Numbered from the stretch's first letter, positions 20,234 to 28,325 are shown. The stretch is DNA of 64,000 nucleotides from Streptomyces sp. NBC_01431 (GCF_036231355.1 NZ_CP109496.1:930001-994000); one strand, 5' to 3'. Made by a program: numbers and translations. Notes: generated by a model not told the origin, from the letters alone.

Positions 20234-20650
20234 ATGACGTCGCACCAGACCACCCAGACGATGAAGCCCGCGACCGCGGCGAAGAAGCTGGGTGTGTACC
20301 TTGAGGCCACCCCCGCCGAGTTCCAGGAGGGTGTCGTCTCGCGGGCCGAGCTCAACGCCCTGCAGGCAGACCCGCCGCAGTGGCTTCAGGAGCTGCGGCG
20401 CACCGGCCCCCACCCGCGGCCCGTCGTCGCGGCGAAGCTGGGCATCTCCATCGCGGGTCTCGCCCGCGGCGGGGTCACCGAAGCCCTCACCACCGAGCAG
20501 ATCGACGCGCTGAAGCAGGACAACCCCGAGTGGCTCCAGAAGGAGCGGGCCACCCAGGCCGAGGTCCGCAAGGAAGCGGTACGCATCAAGGAGAAGAACA
20601 AGGAGAAGGAAGCGCAGCAGGCCGACCAGCCGCGCGCTCCCCGCTCCTGA
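20234..20650 (+). CDS. DUF5997-family protein
   Basis: Protein of 138 residues, recognised as the small actinobacterial DUF5997 family; function unknown. The fold is probably helical, with LGVYLEATPAEFQ, LGISIAGLARGGVTEALTTE and PPQWLQELRR/NPEWLQKERA, two similar W-L-Q segments. The C-terminus is Lys/Glu-rich and probably coiled coil. No Shine-Dalgarno precedes ATG 20234, and a -10-like TACTCT lies at 20222-20227, so the mRNA may be leaderless. It is divergently paired with the HTH-less LysR protein. Confidence 0.8.
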   Translation: MTSHQTTQTMKPATAAKKLGVYLEATPAEFQEGVVSRAELNALQADPPQWLQELRRTGPHPRPVVAAKLGISIAGLARGGVTEALTTEQIDALKQDNPEWLQKERATQAEVRKEAVRIKEKNKEKEAQQADQPRAPRS

Positions 20651-20677
20651 CCCCTCGGGGTACGAGCCCCGTTCCAA

Positions 20678-20715
20678 GGCGCCGCCGACCGGCGATTATC
20701 CCGGTCAGCGGCGCC
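20678..20715 (+). terminator. Terminator hairpin after DUF5997 gene
   Basis: A 15-bp stem with one mismatch (20678-20692 with 20701-20715, 8-nt loop) is followed by GTTTCTGTT. It lies 28 nt after the stop codon. A short run of GTTGCC repeats follows. Confidence 0.75.
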
Positions 20716-20970
20716 GTTTCTGTTGCCGTTGCCGTTGCCGTGGGTCCGGTGCGGGGCGCCTGCGGCACACAGCTGCACTCGCGCCAGAGCCGCACCTTGG
20801 TCAACAGCAGCCACGGATAAGGAAGTTGGCCCATCCGGCCGTGCAGCCCGCTCCTGACGCCGTGGCGGCGGCCGCCGTACCCGTGGACACGGGGGGCCTC
20901 CGGGGGTTCAGTGGGCCCGGGGCCACGCGGGCTCAGGGGCCGTGGGGCCAAACCCCTCAGCTGAAACTGT
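20716..20970. other. Gap before MarR gene, no gene seen
   Basis: Together with the hairpin before it and the operator after it, this is a 366-bp gap. It holds hexanucleotide GTTGCC repeats (about 20721-20740) and GC-rich sequence; I see no coding region I would support. Confidence 0.4.
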
Positions 20971-20998
20971 TCAGGCCACACTGGACAGCCTGGCCTGA
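20971..20998 (+). promoter_or_regulatory. Candidate MarR operator
   Basis: A perfect 8-bp inverted repeat, TCAGGCCA (20971-20978) and TGGCCTGA (20991-20998), with a 12-nt spacer, ends 18 nt before the MarR start. Its site on the promoter fits an autoregulatory operator. Confidence 0.6.
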
Positions 20999-21016
20999 AG
21001 AAATTACCGTTGGGGC

Positions 21017-21466
21017 ATGGACGACATCGCCGACGGCATCTCCACGTCCGCCCTGCGCGCAGCGCGCGACGTGCGCGTGGTGTTCAACCGGCTGCGCCGC
21101 CGGCTCCGGGAAGTCGCCGACATACAGGACCTCACCCCTTCCCAGGTGTCCGCGCTGGCCCTGGTCGACAAGTCCGGGGCCGCGTCGGCCAGCGCCCTGG
21201 CGGCGGCGGAGGGCGTACGTCCGCAGTCAATGGCCGCCACCCTCGCCGCCCTCGACCAGCAGGGGCTCATCCAGCGCCGACCGGATCCGCAGGACGGCCG
21301 ACGTCAGCTGGTCACCCTGACCGAGGCGGGCCGCGAACGGGCCGCCGGCAACCGGCAGGCCCGGGTGGAATGGCTGACCCGCGCCCTTCAGGACCGCTGC
21401 ACGGAGGAGGAACGCGGCACGATCATCGAAGCGATGGCCCTGATGGAACGGCTCGCCCAGCCATGA
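21017..21466 (+). CDS. MarR-family transcriptional regulator
   Basis: Protein of 149 residues with the MarR winged-helix layout: LTPSQVSALALVDKSG, ALAAAEGVRPQSMAATLAAL (recognition helix) and the wing LIQRRPDPQDGRRQLVTLTEAG. It probably represses itself and the isochorismatase-like gene 35 nt downstream, with relief by a small phenolic or other ligand. ATG 21017 is the first good start after the palindrome. Confidence 0.92.
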   Translation: MDDIADGISTSALRAARDVRVVFNRLRRRLREVADIQDLTPSQVSALALVDKSGAASASALAAAEGVRPQSMAATLAALDQQGLIQRRPDPQDGRRQLVTLTEAGRERAAGNRQARVEWLTRALQDRCTEEERGTIIEAMALMERLAQP

Positions 21467-21501
21467 GGGACACACCGTCCACACGAAAGGCCACCATCAG
21501 C

Positions 21502-22089
21502 ATGGCTCTCACCACTCTCGACCCGCACACCGCGCTCGTCGTGATCGACCTTCAGAAGGGCATCGTCGCCGCCCCCACCCAGCCTCACCCCGCCGCAGAC
21601 GTCGTGGCCCGCAGCGCCGAACTCGCCGACGCCTTCCGCTCGCACGGACTCCCCGTCGTCCTGGTACGCGTCTCCGCCGCCGCCGACGGATCGGACGCCA
21701 CCCCCGGCCGCACGGAGGCCGGTCACGGTCGCGGCGGCCAGCGGCCCGAAGGCTGGGACACCGTCGTCGACGAACTGTCCGGCCACCCCGAGGACATCAC
21801 CGTCACCAAGCGGAACTGGGGCGCCTTCTTCGGCACCGACCTCGACCTCCAGTTGCGCCGGCGCGGCATCACCCAGATCGTGCTGACCGGCGTGGCCACC
21901 AGCATCGGCGTGGAATCCACCGCCCGCGCCGCCCACGAGCACGGCTACCACGTGACTCTGGCCACCGACGCCATGACCGATGTGGACCCGGAGGCGCACC
22001 GCAATAGCATCGACCGGATCTTCCCCCGCCTCGGTGAGAGCGGCACCACCTCGGAGATCGCGGAACTGCTGGCGAAGACCCGCGCCTGA
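21502..22089 (+). CDS. Isochorismatase-like hydrolase lacking the catalytic Cys
   Basis: Protein of 195 residues with the cysteine-hydrolase fold: Asp16 in VVIDLQKG, Lys103 in VTKRNWGAFFGTDLD, and LTGVATSIGVESTARAA, where most nicotinamidase-type members have Cys but this one has Gly136. A Gly at this place is known in isochorismatases such as EntB and PhzD, so a vinyl-ether hydrolase or non-amidase role is more likely. It is probably co-transcribed with and controlled by the MarR gene upstream. No chorismate-pathway genes are nearby. Confidence 0.87.
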   Translation: MALTTLDPHTALVVIDLQKGIVAAPTQPHPAADVVARSAELADAFRSHGLPVVLVRVSAAADGSDATPGRTEAGHGRGGQRPEGWDTVVDELSGHPEDITVTKRNWGAFFGTDLDLQLRRRGITQIVLTGVATSIGVESTARAAHEHGYHVTLATDAMTDVDPEAHRNSIDRIFPRLGESGTTSEIAELLAKTRA

Positions 22090-22096
22090 ACCTCCC

Positions 22097-22606
22097 TCAG
22101 GCCTCCGGCACTGGGTGGCCGGCCTCAATGCTCTGGCCGTCGCTCAGCCGGAACGGCTCCCACTGCGGCGGCTGCCGGGTGGGGGCTGCCGCCTCCAACG
22201 GGCTGAGCAGGAACCCGACGTGGTCCCCGCCCTCCGCGAGCCCCTCGACGCGCCCGACGAACCAGGCCGCGGCGTCGTCCAGGACGACCGTACCGGCGGG
22301 GCCCTCGTGCCAGCCGACGCCGGCGAACTTGTCCACTTCGTCGCCCGTCAGCCCGCCGAAGTGCTTGGCCAGCGCGTACTGTTCGCGGGCCAGCAGGTGG
22401 ACCGCCAGGCTGTCGGCCTCGCGTGCCACGTGGTACGTCCGGTTGGCCGTGGACAGCCACACCATGAAGCGCACCGGCACGAGAGAGCACTGCGAAGCGA
22501 ATCCGACGAGGCAGCCGGCCCGCTCCCCGTCGGCCACGGCCGTCACGATGTACATCGGATAGTCCAGGCGGTCGATGAACGACTCCATGGCGGTCACGAT
22601 GCTCAC
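22097..22606 (-). CDS. Flavin reductase-like (FMN-binding split-barrel) protein
   Basis: Protein of 169 residues with flavin-reductase features: YIVTAVADGERAGCLVGFASQCSL, FMVWLSTANRTYHVAREADSLAVHLLA and HFGGLTGDEVDKFAGVGWHEGP. Such enzymes reduce FMN with NAD(P)H or act as flavin-dependent oxidoreductases. It is convergent with the isochorismatase-like gene (7 nt between stops) and divergent from the PRC-barrel gene. The partner is not evident. Confidence 0.88.
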   Translation of the reverse strand: MSIVTAMESFIDRLDYPMYIVTAVADGERAGCLVGFASQCSLVPVRFMVWLSTANRTYHVAREADSLAVHLLAREQYALAKHFGGLTGDEVDKFAGVGWHEGPAGTVVLDDAAAWFVGRVEGLAEGGDHVGFLLSPLEAAAPTRQPPQWEPFRLSDGQSIEAGHPVPEA

Positions 22607-22849
22607 CCTCCCTCGTGGTGCGCGGGCTGCGTCCAGGCGACCACGTTAGTGACCCCACGGCAGCCCGTCGGGCTGCCGCTCGGCCGATCGGCGCAAGGTT
22701 TCGGCACGAACCGGCCGGGCCGCGTGTACTGGGTGTAGGGGCAGCGGCGCGGGGAACCCGGGCGAGGTGCGGGCCCGACGCGCCGTGCACCAGCGGCGCT
22801 CACTCGCCCGCACTCCGCACGAGCCACCGTTCGAAGGGACTCCGTCACC

Positions 22850-23197
22850 ATGGAAAACATCTGGGCCTACCCCGAGGCGGCCGCGTATCAGCCGGGTACC
22901 GACCTGACCGGGTACAAGGTCGAGGCGACCGACGGAAGCATCGGCAAGGTCGACAAGCACTCGGAGGCCGTCAGCTCCTCCTACATCGTCGTCGACACGG
23001 GCCCGTGGATCTTCGGCAAGCACGTCCTGCTGCCGGCCGGGCTGCTGACGCGCATCGACGTGACCGAGCAGAAGATCTACGTCGCCTGCACCAAGGAGCA
23101 GATCAAGGACTCCCCCGAGTTCGACAAGGAGAAGCACCTCGGGGACCCGGCCTACCACGAGCAGATCGGCGGCTACTACGGCGGACCGCACATGTGA
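22850..23197 (+). CDS. PRC-barrel domain protein
   Basis: Small soluble protein of 115 residues. The PRC barrel is seen as LTGYKVEATDGSIGKVDKHS followed by SYIVVDTGPWIFGKHVLLPAG and a short helical tail with HLGDPAYHEQIGGYYGG. PRC-barrel proteins of this type are common in actinobacterial stress regulons and bind RNA or protein partners; the role here is unknown. A perfect hairpin follows the stop. Confidence 0.88.
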   Translation: MENIWAYPEAAAYQPGTDLTGYKVEATDGSIGKVDKHSEAVSSSYIVVDTGPWIFGKHVLLPAGLLTRIDVTEQKIYVACTKEQIKDSPEFDKEKHLGDPAYHEQIGGYYGGPHM

Positions 23198-23212
23198 GGT
23201 CCCCCAGCCCAC

Positions 23213-23243
23213 GCTGCCCGGCCGCTGTCCGCGGCCGGGCAGC
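23213..23243. terminator. Bidirectional terminator hairpin
   Basis: A perfect 13-bp stem (23213-23225 with 23231-23243, 5-nt loop) lies between the convergent PRC-barrel and cation-efflux genes. Confidence 0.78.
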
Positions 23244-23247
23244 GCTG

Positions 23248-24165
23248 TCAGCGGCGGGTGTTCGGCGGTGCGTCCGTGATGTCGAGGAAGACCTGGTCGG
23301 CTGTCGGCCAGGTTTGCGCCACGGACGCCTTGATGCGTTCGCAGACCAGCTCGACGTCCTCGCTGTCGAGCCCGGGACGCAGGTCGATGCGGGCCGCCAC
23401 CAGCGTCGAGTCGAGGCCGAGCCGCATCGTCAACAGGTCGGCCACGCGGTCGATTTCGGGCTGGTGGTCGAGCAAGGCGCGGATGCTGTCCCGCAGTTCC
23501 GGATCGACGGCTTCGCCGATCAGCTGGTCGCGGGCGTCCTTGCCGAGCCGGTAGGCCACGTACACCAGGAGCAGTCCGATGGACAGCGAGGCCGTGGCTT
23601 CCCAGACCTCCCGGCCCGTGACCATGTGCAGGACCATCCCGGCCAACGCAAGGAGTACCCCGAGCACCGCGGTGCTGTCCTCCGCGACGACGGTGCGCAG
23701 GGCCGGGTCGCTGCCGATGCCGCCGCGCTGGCCGCGTACCTGGTGCAGGGCGCGAAGCAGTGAGCCGCCTTCGGCCGCCAGTGACACGCCCAGCACCGCG
23801 AGCCCGGCCACGTAGCCGACCGTGGACTCGCGGTGGTGGGAGTGCAGGGCCCCGATCCCCTGGACGAAGGAGAAGCAGCCGCCCATGACGAAGATGCCGA
23901 CGGCGGCGAGCAACGACCAGAAGTACCGTTCCTTGCCGTAGCCGAAGGGGTGCCGCTGGTCGGCCGGGCGGCGGCTTCGCCGCAGCGCCGCGAGCAGGAA
24001 GACCTCGTTCATGCTGTCGGCCACGGAGTGCGCCGCCTCCGAGAGCAGCGCGGGCGACCCGGCCACCAGCCCGGCTGCCGCCTTGGCGGCGGCGATGAAG
24101 AGGTTGACCCCGAGCGCGACGAGAACGGTCACCCGCGTCCTACGGTCCTTCGCCTGCCCGCTCAC
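23248..24165 (-). CDS. Cation diffusion facilitator transporter
   Basis: Protein of 305 residues with about six membrane segments and a C-terminal cytoplasmic domain. CDF landmarks are the metal-site HSVADSMNE in TM2 and HPFGYGKERYFWSLLAAVG at TM3. The C-terminal part (IRALLDHQPEIDRVADLLTM, RIDLRPGLDSEDVELVCERI) is the regulatory dimerisation domain. It exports Zn2+, Fe2+ or a similar divalent metal in exchange for protons. No metal regulator is adjacent. Confidence 0.9.
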   Translation of the reverse strand: MSGQAKDRRTRVTVLVALGVNLFIAAAKAAAGLVAGSPALLSEAAHSVADSMNEVFLLAALRRSRRPADQRHPFGYGKERYFWSLLAAVGIFVMGGCFSFVQGIGALHSHHRESTVGYVAGLAVLGVSLAAEGGSLLRALHQVRGQRGGIGSDPALRTVVAEDSTAVLGVLLALAGMVLHMVTGREVWEATASLSIGLLLVYVAYRLGKDARDQLIGEAVDPELRDSIRALLDHQPEIDRVADLLTMRLGLDSTLVAARIDLRPGLDSEDVELVCERIKASVAQTWPTADQVFLDITDAPPNTRR

Positions 24166-24222
24166 CGCTCCACGCCTGAGCGGTATACGACTTGACGGCC
24201 CGTCACCTGGCGAGCGTGATCG

Positions 24223-25410
24223 TCATCGGCGGCCGCTGCTACGGGAGTTGGCGTACTCACGGCGTTTGCGCGTGGATGCGCTCTCCTCGCCGTCGGCCGC
24301 CGTCCCTTCCTCGTCGGCGTACTCATCGTCGCCTTCCTCGTCGTCGTACGTCTCAGAGGATCCGCCCTCGTCCTCGTACGTCTCAGGAGACCCTTCCTCG
24401 TCCTCGTACGCCTCGGAGGATTCGTCCTCGGCCCCGTACGCCTCGTCGGGTTCGCCCTCGCTCTCACCCTCGCTCTCGCGACCGTCGTACTCCTCGTACT
24501 CCTCTTCGGGTTCGTCCTCGTAGGCACTGTCCGCCTCGGGGTCGCCGTCGCTCTCCTCGGAGTTCTCCGGCTCCCGTTCCGCTTCCTCCTCGGCGACCGC
24601 GTCCTCGTGGCTCACGACCACTTCGCCGTCCCTGATCTCACCGCGCCAGCCGTCCTCGGCCTCGCCGCGCAGGGTGATGTGCCGCGCGAAGTTCTTGAGG
24701 TCGAGCCGGGCGCGCCGGCCCTGGGAACGCCAGATGTTGCCGGTCTTCTCGAACAGGCCCTTGGGGTAGTACTCCATGACGAGGAGGACCCGGGTGAGGT
24801 CCGGGCCGAGGGCGTGGAAGGTGACGACGCCCTTGACGGTGCCCTTGGCGCCCTCCGAGGTCCACGAGATGCGCGAGTCCGGCACCTGTTCCGTGGTGCG
24901 CGCCTTCCAACTGCGGCTGGACCAGAAGACCTTGACCTTCCAGTCCGATGTGGTGTCGTCGGCGACGGTCGCGCTCTTCACCCCCTTCGCGAAGGTGGAG
25001 AACGACTGGTACTGGGTCCACTGGTCGTAGGCCTCGCGCACCGGGACGCCCACGTCCACGGACTCCATGATCACGGTGGGCCTGCGGCCGCCACCGCCCT
25101 TCTTCCGCTTGCCGCCGAGCCCCTTGAACAGGTCCTGCGCGCCGTCCTTGAGGTGGGAGGCCCCGAGCTCGACGGCGGTACGGACCGGGCCCTTTCCCTC
25201 GGCGACCTTGCGGCCGCCTTCGAGAGCGAGCTTGGCGAAGCCCGGACTGCGGCCCTCGGCGATGTCGTTGAGCTTGACCGTGCTCTCGCCGAGCTTGTGG
25301 CCCACGCCCACCAGGAGCCGCTCGCCCTGGGCGAGCAGATAGGACTGGAGTTCCGACTTGAGGCGGTCGGTCGCGGCGCTGCTGGTCAGGGGGTTCTTCG
25401 ACTCAGTCAC
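24223..25410 (-). CDS. SRPBCC-domain protein of gas-vesicle group (GvpZ-like)
   Basis: Protein of 395 residues, start GTG 25410. The N-terminus is helical; residues about 120-265 form an SRPBCC/polyketide-cyclase-like domain (VIMESVDVGVPVREAYDQWT, WTSEGAKGTVKGVVTFHALG, VLLVMEYYPKGLFEKTGNIW). The last 110 residues are extremely acidic, with repeated Glu/Asp-Glu-Ala-Tyr units. The gene overlaps the upstream GvpY-like gene by 8 bp and lies in a gvp operon. In S. coelicolor gvp clusters a similar SRPBCC gene (gvpZ, as I recall) sits at this place; its function is unknown. The acidic tail may interact with the basic tail of the neighbour. Confidence 0.85.
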   Translation of the reverse strand: MTESKNPLTSSAATDRLKSELQSYLLAQGERLLVGVGHKLGESTVKLNDIAEGRSPGFAKLALEGGRKVAEGKGPVRTAVELGASHLKDGAQDLFKGLGGKRKKGGGGRRPTVIMESVDVGVPVREAYDQWTQYQSFSTFAKGVKSATVADDTTSDWKVKVFWSSRSWKARTTEQVPDSRISWTSEGAKGTVKGVVTFHALGPDLTRVLLVMEYYPKGLFEKTGNIWRSQGRRARLDLKNFARHITLRGEAEDGWRGEIRDGEVVVSHEDAVAEEEAEREPENSEESDGDPEADSAYEDEPEEEYEEYDGRESEGESEGEPDEAYGAEDESSEAYEDEEGSPETYEDEGGSSETYDDEEGDDEYADEEGTAADGEESASTRKRREYANSRSSGRR

Positions 25411-26065
25411 GGCCGTCACCGCCCCGGCTGCTGCGCCGGCTCGACGCCTTCTTGGCGGGTGTCCGTTTGACGGTGCGCTGAACGGACTTGGCGGTCTTCT
25501 TCGCCGCGGAGGACTTGGGAGCGGACTTGGCGGTGCCGCCCGACTTGCCCGCGGCGGAGGACCTGGCGGACTTGGCCGATGAACTCCTGGCGGCGGAGGC
25601 CTTCTTGGCCGGAGCCCGTTGCCTCCGCCCCGCCGACCCCTCGCCACGCCCCGCCGAAGTCCCGTCCTCGTCCTCGTTCTCCCCCTCGTGCTGGTCGCCG
25701 TCCTCGTCCTCCTCCTCGTCCGAGGCGGCGGAAACGTCCGGAGTCACTCCCGAGATGCGGTCCTGTACGTCCAGTGTCCGGTCGTGCAGCCGGTCGGCGA
25801 GGCCTTCGATCTGCCGGTTGAGGAGGGCGCCCGTGGCTGCCTTGCCCACCCCGCGCAGATCCTCCCGCAACTGGTCGCCGATCTCCTTGAACTGCGGATT
25901 TTCGGCCAGTTGGGCCGTCGCGAAGTCCGCCAGCGCCCGCGGGTTCAGCTGGAGTCGCTTTCCCATGACCAGCGTCCCGATGCCGAAGGCGAGCTTCGCC
26001 TTCTTGGTCCGTCCGAGCAGATAGCCCGCGCCCACCGCGAGCCCCAGTCCCAGCCGATTGTTCAT
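25403..26065 (-). CDS. Gas-vesicle-group accessory protein with basic Lys/Ala/Ser tail (GvpY-like)
   Basis: Protein of 220 residues. The N-terminus has a Gly-rich hydrophobic region (LGLGLAVGAGYLLGRTKKAKLAFGIG), followed by a helical part (LADFATAQLAENPQFKEIGD, LLNRQIEGLADRLHDRTL), an acidic patch (DEEEDEDGDQHEGENEDEDG) and a histone-H1-like basic tail of about 75 residues rich in Ala, Lys and Ser. It corresponds in position and character to the uncharacterised gene often called gvpY in Streptomyces gvp clusters. ATG 26065 is chosen; a longer open frame upstream reads into gvpF leader sequence. It is co-transcribed with gvpF and the GvpZ-like gene. Confidence 0.8.
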   Translation of the reverse strand: MNNRLGLGLAVGAGYLLGRTKKAKLAFGIGTLVMGKRLQLNPRALADFATAQLAENPQFKEIGDQLREDLRGVGKAATGALLNRQIEGLADRLHDRTLDVQDRISGVTPDVSAASDEEEDEDGDQHEGENEDEDGTSAGRGEGSAGRRQRAPAKKASAARSSSAKSARSSAAGKSGGTAKSAPKSSAAKKTAKSVQRTVKRTPAKKASSRRSSRGGDGRD

Positions 26066-26172
26066 GCTTGCCCGTCCTCTTCTCCGTGTCGCGGTCTCGG
26101 TGCTCTGTCGTCCGTCGTCCGTGGCCACCAATCCCCGTACCTGTCGCCGCGCGTTCCGGCGCGGCCGCCACG

Positions 26173-26889
26173 TCACTCCACGAAGCTGTAGGGCGGCAGC
26201 GGGCCGTTCAGCTGGAGTACGAGCCGGGGGTTGTCCGACTGGAGCGCCCGCACCGCCGAGATGAATTCGTCCTTGTGCTCGCGCGCCACCAGGAATGACA
26301 TGTTCGCCAGCCAGCCGCTGCTCTCGGGCCCGGGGCTGGTGTCCTCGGCGACGCCCGTGAGGACCTGGCCGATCAGGGCCGCGTCGCGGGCCTCGCACTG
26401 CTGCACTGCCGCGACGACGAGTTCGCCGAGCCGCAGCTTCTGTGCCTGACTGCCGCCTCCGGCCTTCCTGTTGGCCTCACTGAGCGTCCGCAGTTCCGGG
26501 TTCTCGGCGAGCACCTGGTGCAGGACGGCCTCTTCGTCGTGGGTGGCCTTCACGTTGTACTCGACCCTGCCGTCAAGGGAGTTGAGCCGCTCCAGGTAGT
26601 GCTCCTCGCGCTCGGCGAGCACCGAGGCCACGGCGTCGTCGTCGGGTGCGATGCCGCCGAACCGCATCGGCAGGACGACACCTGCCGCACCCGCCACGGC
26701 GAGGACACTCTGGTGCGCGAGGAGATCGCGCCGCTTGGGCTTCAGGTCTTCCGGGGCATCACTCACCAGGGCGACCAGCGCGCCGCGCTCCACTGTGCGT
26801 ACCGGGCGCGGCGGGTCGCCGACACCGCTGACGTCACCGGTCAGCGGGGGCGGGGAGTTACGGGCTATGCCGTAGACGTAGGTGCTCAT
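26173..26889 (-). CDS. gvpF: Gas vesicle protein GvpF/GvpL family
   Basis: Protein of 238 residues beginning STYVYGIARN, the hallmark start of GvpF/GvpL. Further landmarks are ALVSDAPEDLKPKRRDLLAHQSVL, VLPMRFGGIAPDDDAVASVL and the C-terminal MSFLVAREHKDEFISAVRAL. GvpF is a minor structural or nucleation protein of gas vesicles and binds GvpA. Its ATG 26889 overlaps the gvpA stop (ATGA), so the two are translationally coupled. The ending PPYSFVE is typical of the family. Confidence 0.92.
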   Translation of the reverse strand: MSTYVYGIARNSPPPLTGDVSGVGDPPRPVRTVERGALVALVSDAPEDLKPKRRDLLAHQSVLAVAGAAGVVLPMRFGGIAPDDDAVASVLAEREEHYLERLNSLDGRVEYNVKATHDEEAVLHQVLAENPELRTLSEANRKAGGGSQAQKLRLGELVVAAVQQCEARDAALIGQVLTGVAEDTSPGPESSGWLANMSFLVAREHKDEFISAVRALQSDNPRLVLQLNGPLPPYSFVE

Positions 26890-27305
26890 TCCTGCTCCTC
26901 CTTCCGGCGCGAGGTGGTGCGCCGAGCACGCGGCTTGGGCTCCGGCTGCCCCTCCTCGCGGGCCTCCTTGAACGCGTCGGAGATGGTCTGCGCGGCGCCC
27001 GAGAGCGCTCCCTTGGACTTGCCGCGCGCGCCGGATTCCGTGATCTCGCCCACCAGGTCGGGCAGACCCGGATCGCGGTGCGGGCCGGCCTCCAGGTCGA
27101 GGCGGTTGCACGCCTCGGCGAACCGCAGATACGTGTCCACGCTGGCGACCACGACCCGGATGTCGATCTTCAGGATCTCGATGCCGACGAGGGACACCCG
27201 CACGAACGCGTCGATCACGAGCCCGCGGTCGAGCACGAGCTCCAGAACGTCGTAGAGACCACTGGTACCGCCGCTGCCGCCTTGCTGTGCCGGGACGACC
27301 GTCAT
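26886..27305 (-). CDS. gvpA: Gas vesicle structural protein GvpA
   Basis: Protein of 139 residues. The conserved GvpA core is obvious: SGLYDVLELVLDRGLVIDAF, VRVSLVGIEILKIDIRVVVA and SVDTYLRFAEACNRLDL. A charged Streptomyces-type extension of about 65 residues follows, ending RRTTSRRKEEQE. GvpA forms the ribbed protein shell of gas vesicles, but in Streptomyces the vesicles themselves have not been clearly shown. A strong AAGGAGGT lies upstream (27311-27318 on this strand). It leads the small operon gvpA-gvpF-Y-like-Z-like. Confidence 0.93.
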   Translation of the reverse strand: MTVVPAQQGGSGGTSGLYDVLELVLDRGLVIDAFVRVSLVGIEILKIDIRVVVASVDTYLRFAEACNRLDLEAGPHRDPGLPDLVGEITESGARGKSKGALSGAAQTISDAFKEAREEGQPEPKPRARRTTSRRKEEQE

Positions 27306-27660
27306 TGCGTACTACCTCCTTGTGATGTGTGTGCCGGGGGCCGTCGGCCGACCCCCGGCACGGGAGACCGCGAGTCGGCGGCCGGCCTCCGCCCCTCATG
27401 GCCACCGCCACCGGGACACACTCATGCGCGTGCCCGGCCGCGAGGCATCGGGGACGGCGGGATCCGGCCACCCAACTCCGGTTCCGTCCAACCGAGTTCA
27501 CTGGGATGTGTGCATTGACACCCTCACCGTGAGAGCAGGTTCATCACACCGGGTAGCCAGCAAGGCCAGAGCCAAACCCGACGGCCAAAACTGGCGAAAT
27601 TACGGAGTGTCACGCACGTGAGATTCGCTGATCGTTGGGGCATGACGACTAGCAGGGGCT
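27306..27660. other. Divergent promoter region of gvp group and STAS gene
   Basis: 355 bp with the gvpA ribosome-binding site at its left end and promoter sequence for both directions presumably inside. It is visibly richer in A+T around 27480-27660 than the flanking genes. I see no convincing gene. A GTTT-N15-GGCTAC stretch on the minus strand (27577 to 27553) only weakly resembles a SigB-type promoter. Confidence 0.4.
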
Positions 27661-28176
27661 TTGCGTATCGACTTCTCTTCACGATCCCCCCAGAAGTTAC
27701 GGAGAGTGAGATATCGCGTGCGGGGCGCGACATCCAGGCACCTGGCGCACAGGGAGACGGGCAGGCACGACGTGGGCGCAGACGAACTGGCCTTCCGGCT
27801 ACGGACTCGCTCCGTGGAGGGCACCATCATCATCGAACTGCACGGCGAGCTGGACATGCTGGCGCATCTGGAGCTCGGCCCGCGCGTGCACGCACTGACG
27901 CGACTGGCCACCCGGGGTGTCGTGGTGGATCTGCGTGCGGTGACATTCCTTGACGCGGGCGGCATTCGCCTTCTTTTGACGGTGCGTCAGGAAATGGTCC
28001 GCCGGGGAGGTGAACTGCGTCTGATACGCGGCATACCGCAGATATCGAAGGTGCTGCGGATCGTTCGCCTGGACGAGGTGTTCACCGTGCTCGACGGGCT
28101 CCCCACCGCCCTGGCGGACGGCGCGACCACCACCACCCAGGACCCTCCCCCCGGTACCCCTGTTCCGCTGTGCTGA
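27661..28176 (+). CDS. STAS-domain anti-sigma-factor antagonist
   Basis: STAS domain visible from about residue 40 of the longest reading: DELAFRLRTRSVEGTIIIEL, HGELDMLAHLELGP, VVVDLRAVTFLDAGGIRLLL and LRLIRGIPQISKVLRIVRLDEVF. Most partners carry Ser at the phosphorylation site after the Asp; here the motif is FLDAGG, with Ala in that place, so control by phosphorylation may be absent or different. Start uncertain: TTG 27661 (AGGGG close upstream) or GTG 27772 (GGGAG 15 nt upstream, better domain boundary). It probably sequesters a SpoIIAB-like anti-sigma kinase. Confidence 0.8.
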   Translation: MRIDFSSRSPQKLRRVRYRVRGATSRHLAHRETGRHDVGADELAFRLRTRSVEGTIIIELHGELDMLAHLELGPRVHALTRLATRGVVVDLRAVTFLDAGGIRLLLTVRQEMVRRGGELRLIRGIPQISKVLRIVRLDEVFTVLDGLPTALADGATTTTQDPPPGTPVPLC

Positions 28177-28325
28177 GGGGCGCTTGCGCCGTTGTTCCGC
28201 CGGTGTGACGGGTACGGCGGCGGGTCGCCGGGGCCGTCCTGGCCTTGACAGCCGGTGTCCGGGTGAGCAGACCGCTTCGTTCGGGGCATGAGAGAGACAA
28301 GGCGGCCACAGAGGAGGACATCGTG

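Noticed and set aside
20936..20951. GGGGCC-GTGG-GGCCAA resembling the island palindrome, upstream of the MarR gene
   Set aside because: The right arm does not match, and a better palindrome at 20971 explains the promoter. In DNA of this GC content such look-alikes are expected.
27553..27577. GTTT-N15-GGCTAC on the minus strand as a SigB-type promoter for gvpA
   Set aside because: The -10 part departs from GGGTAY and it lies about 250 bp from the start; too weak to annotate.
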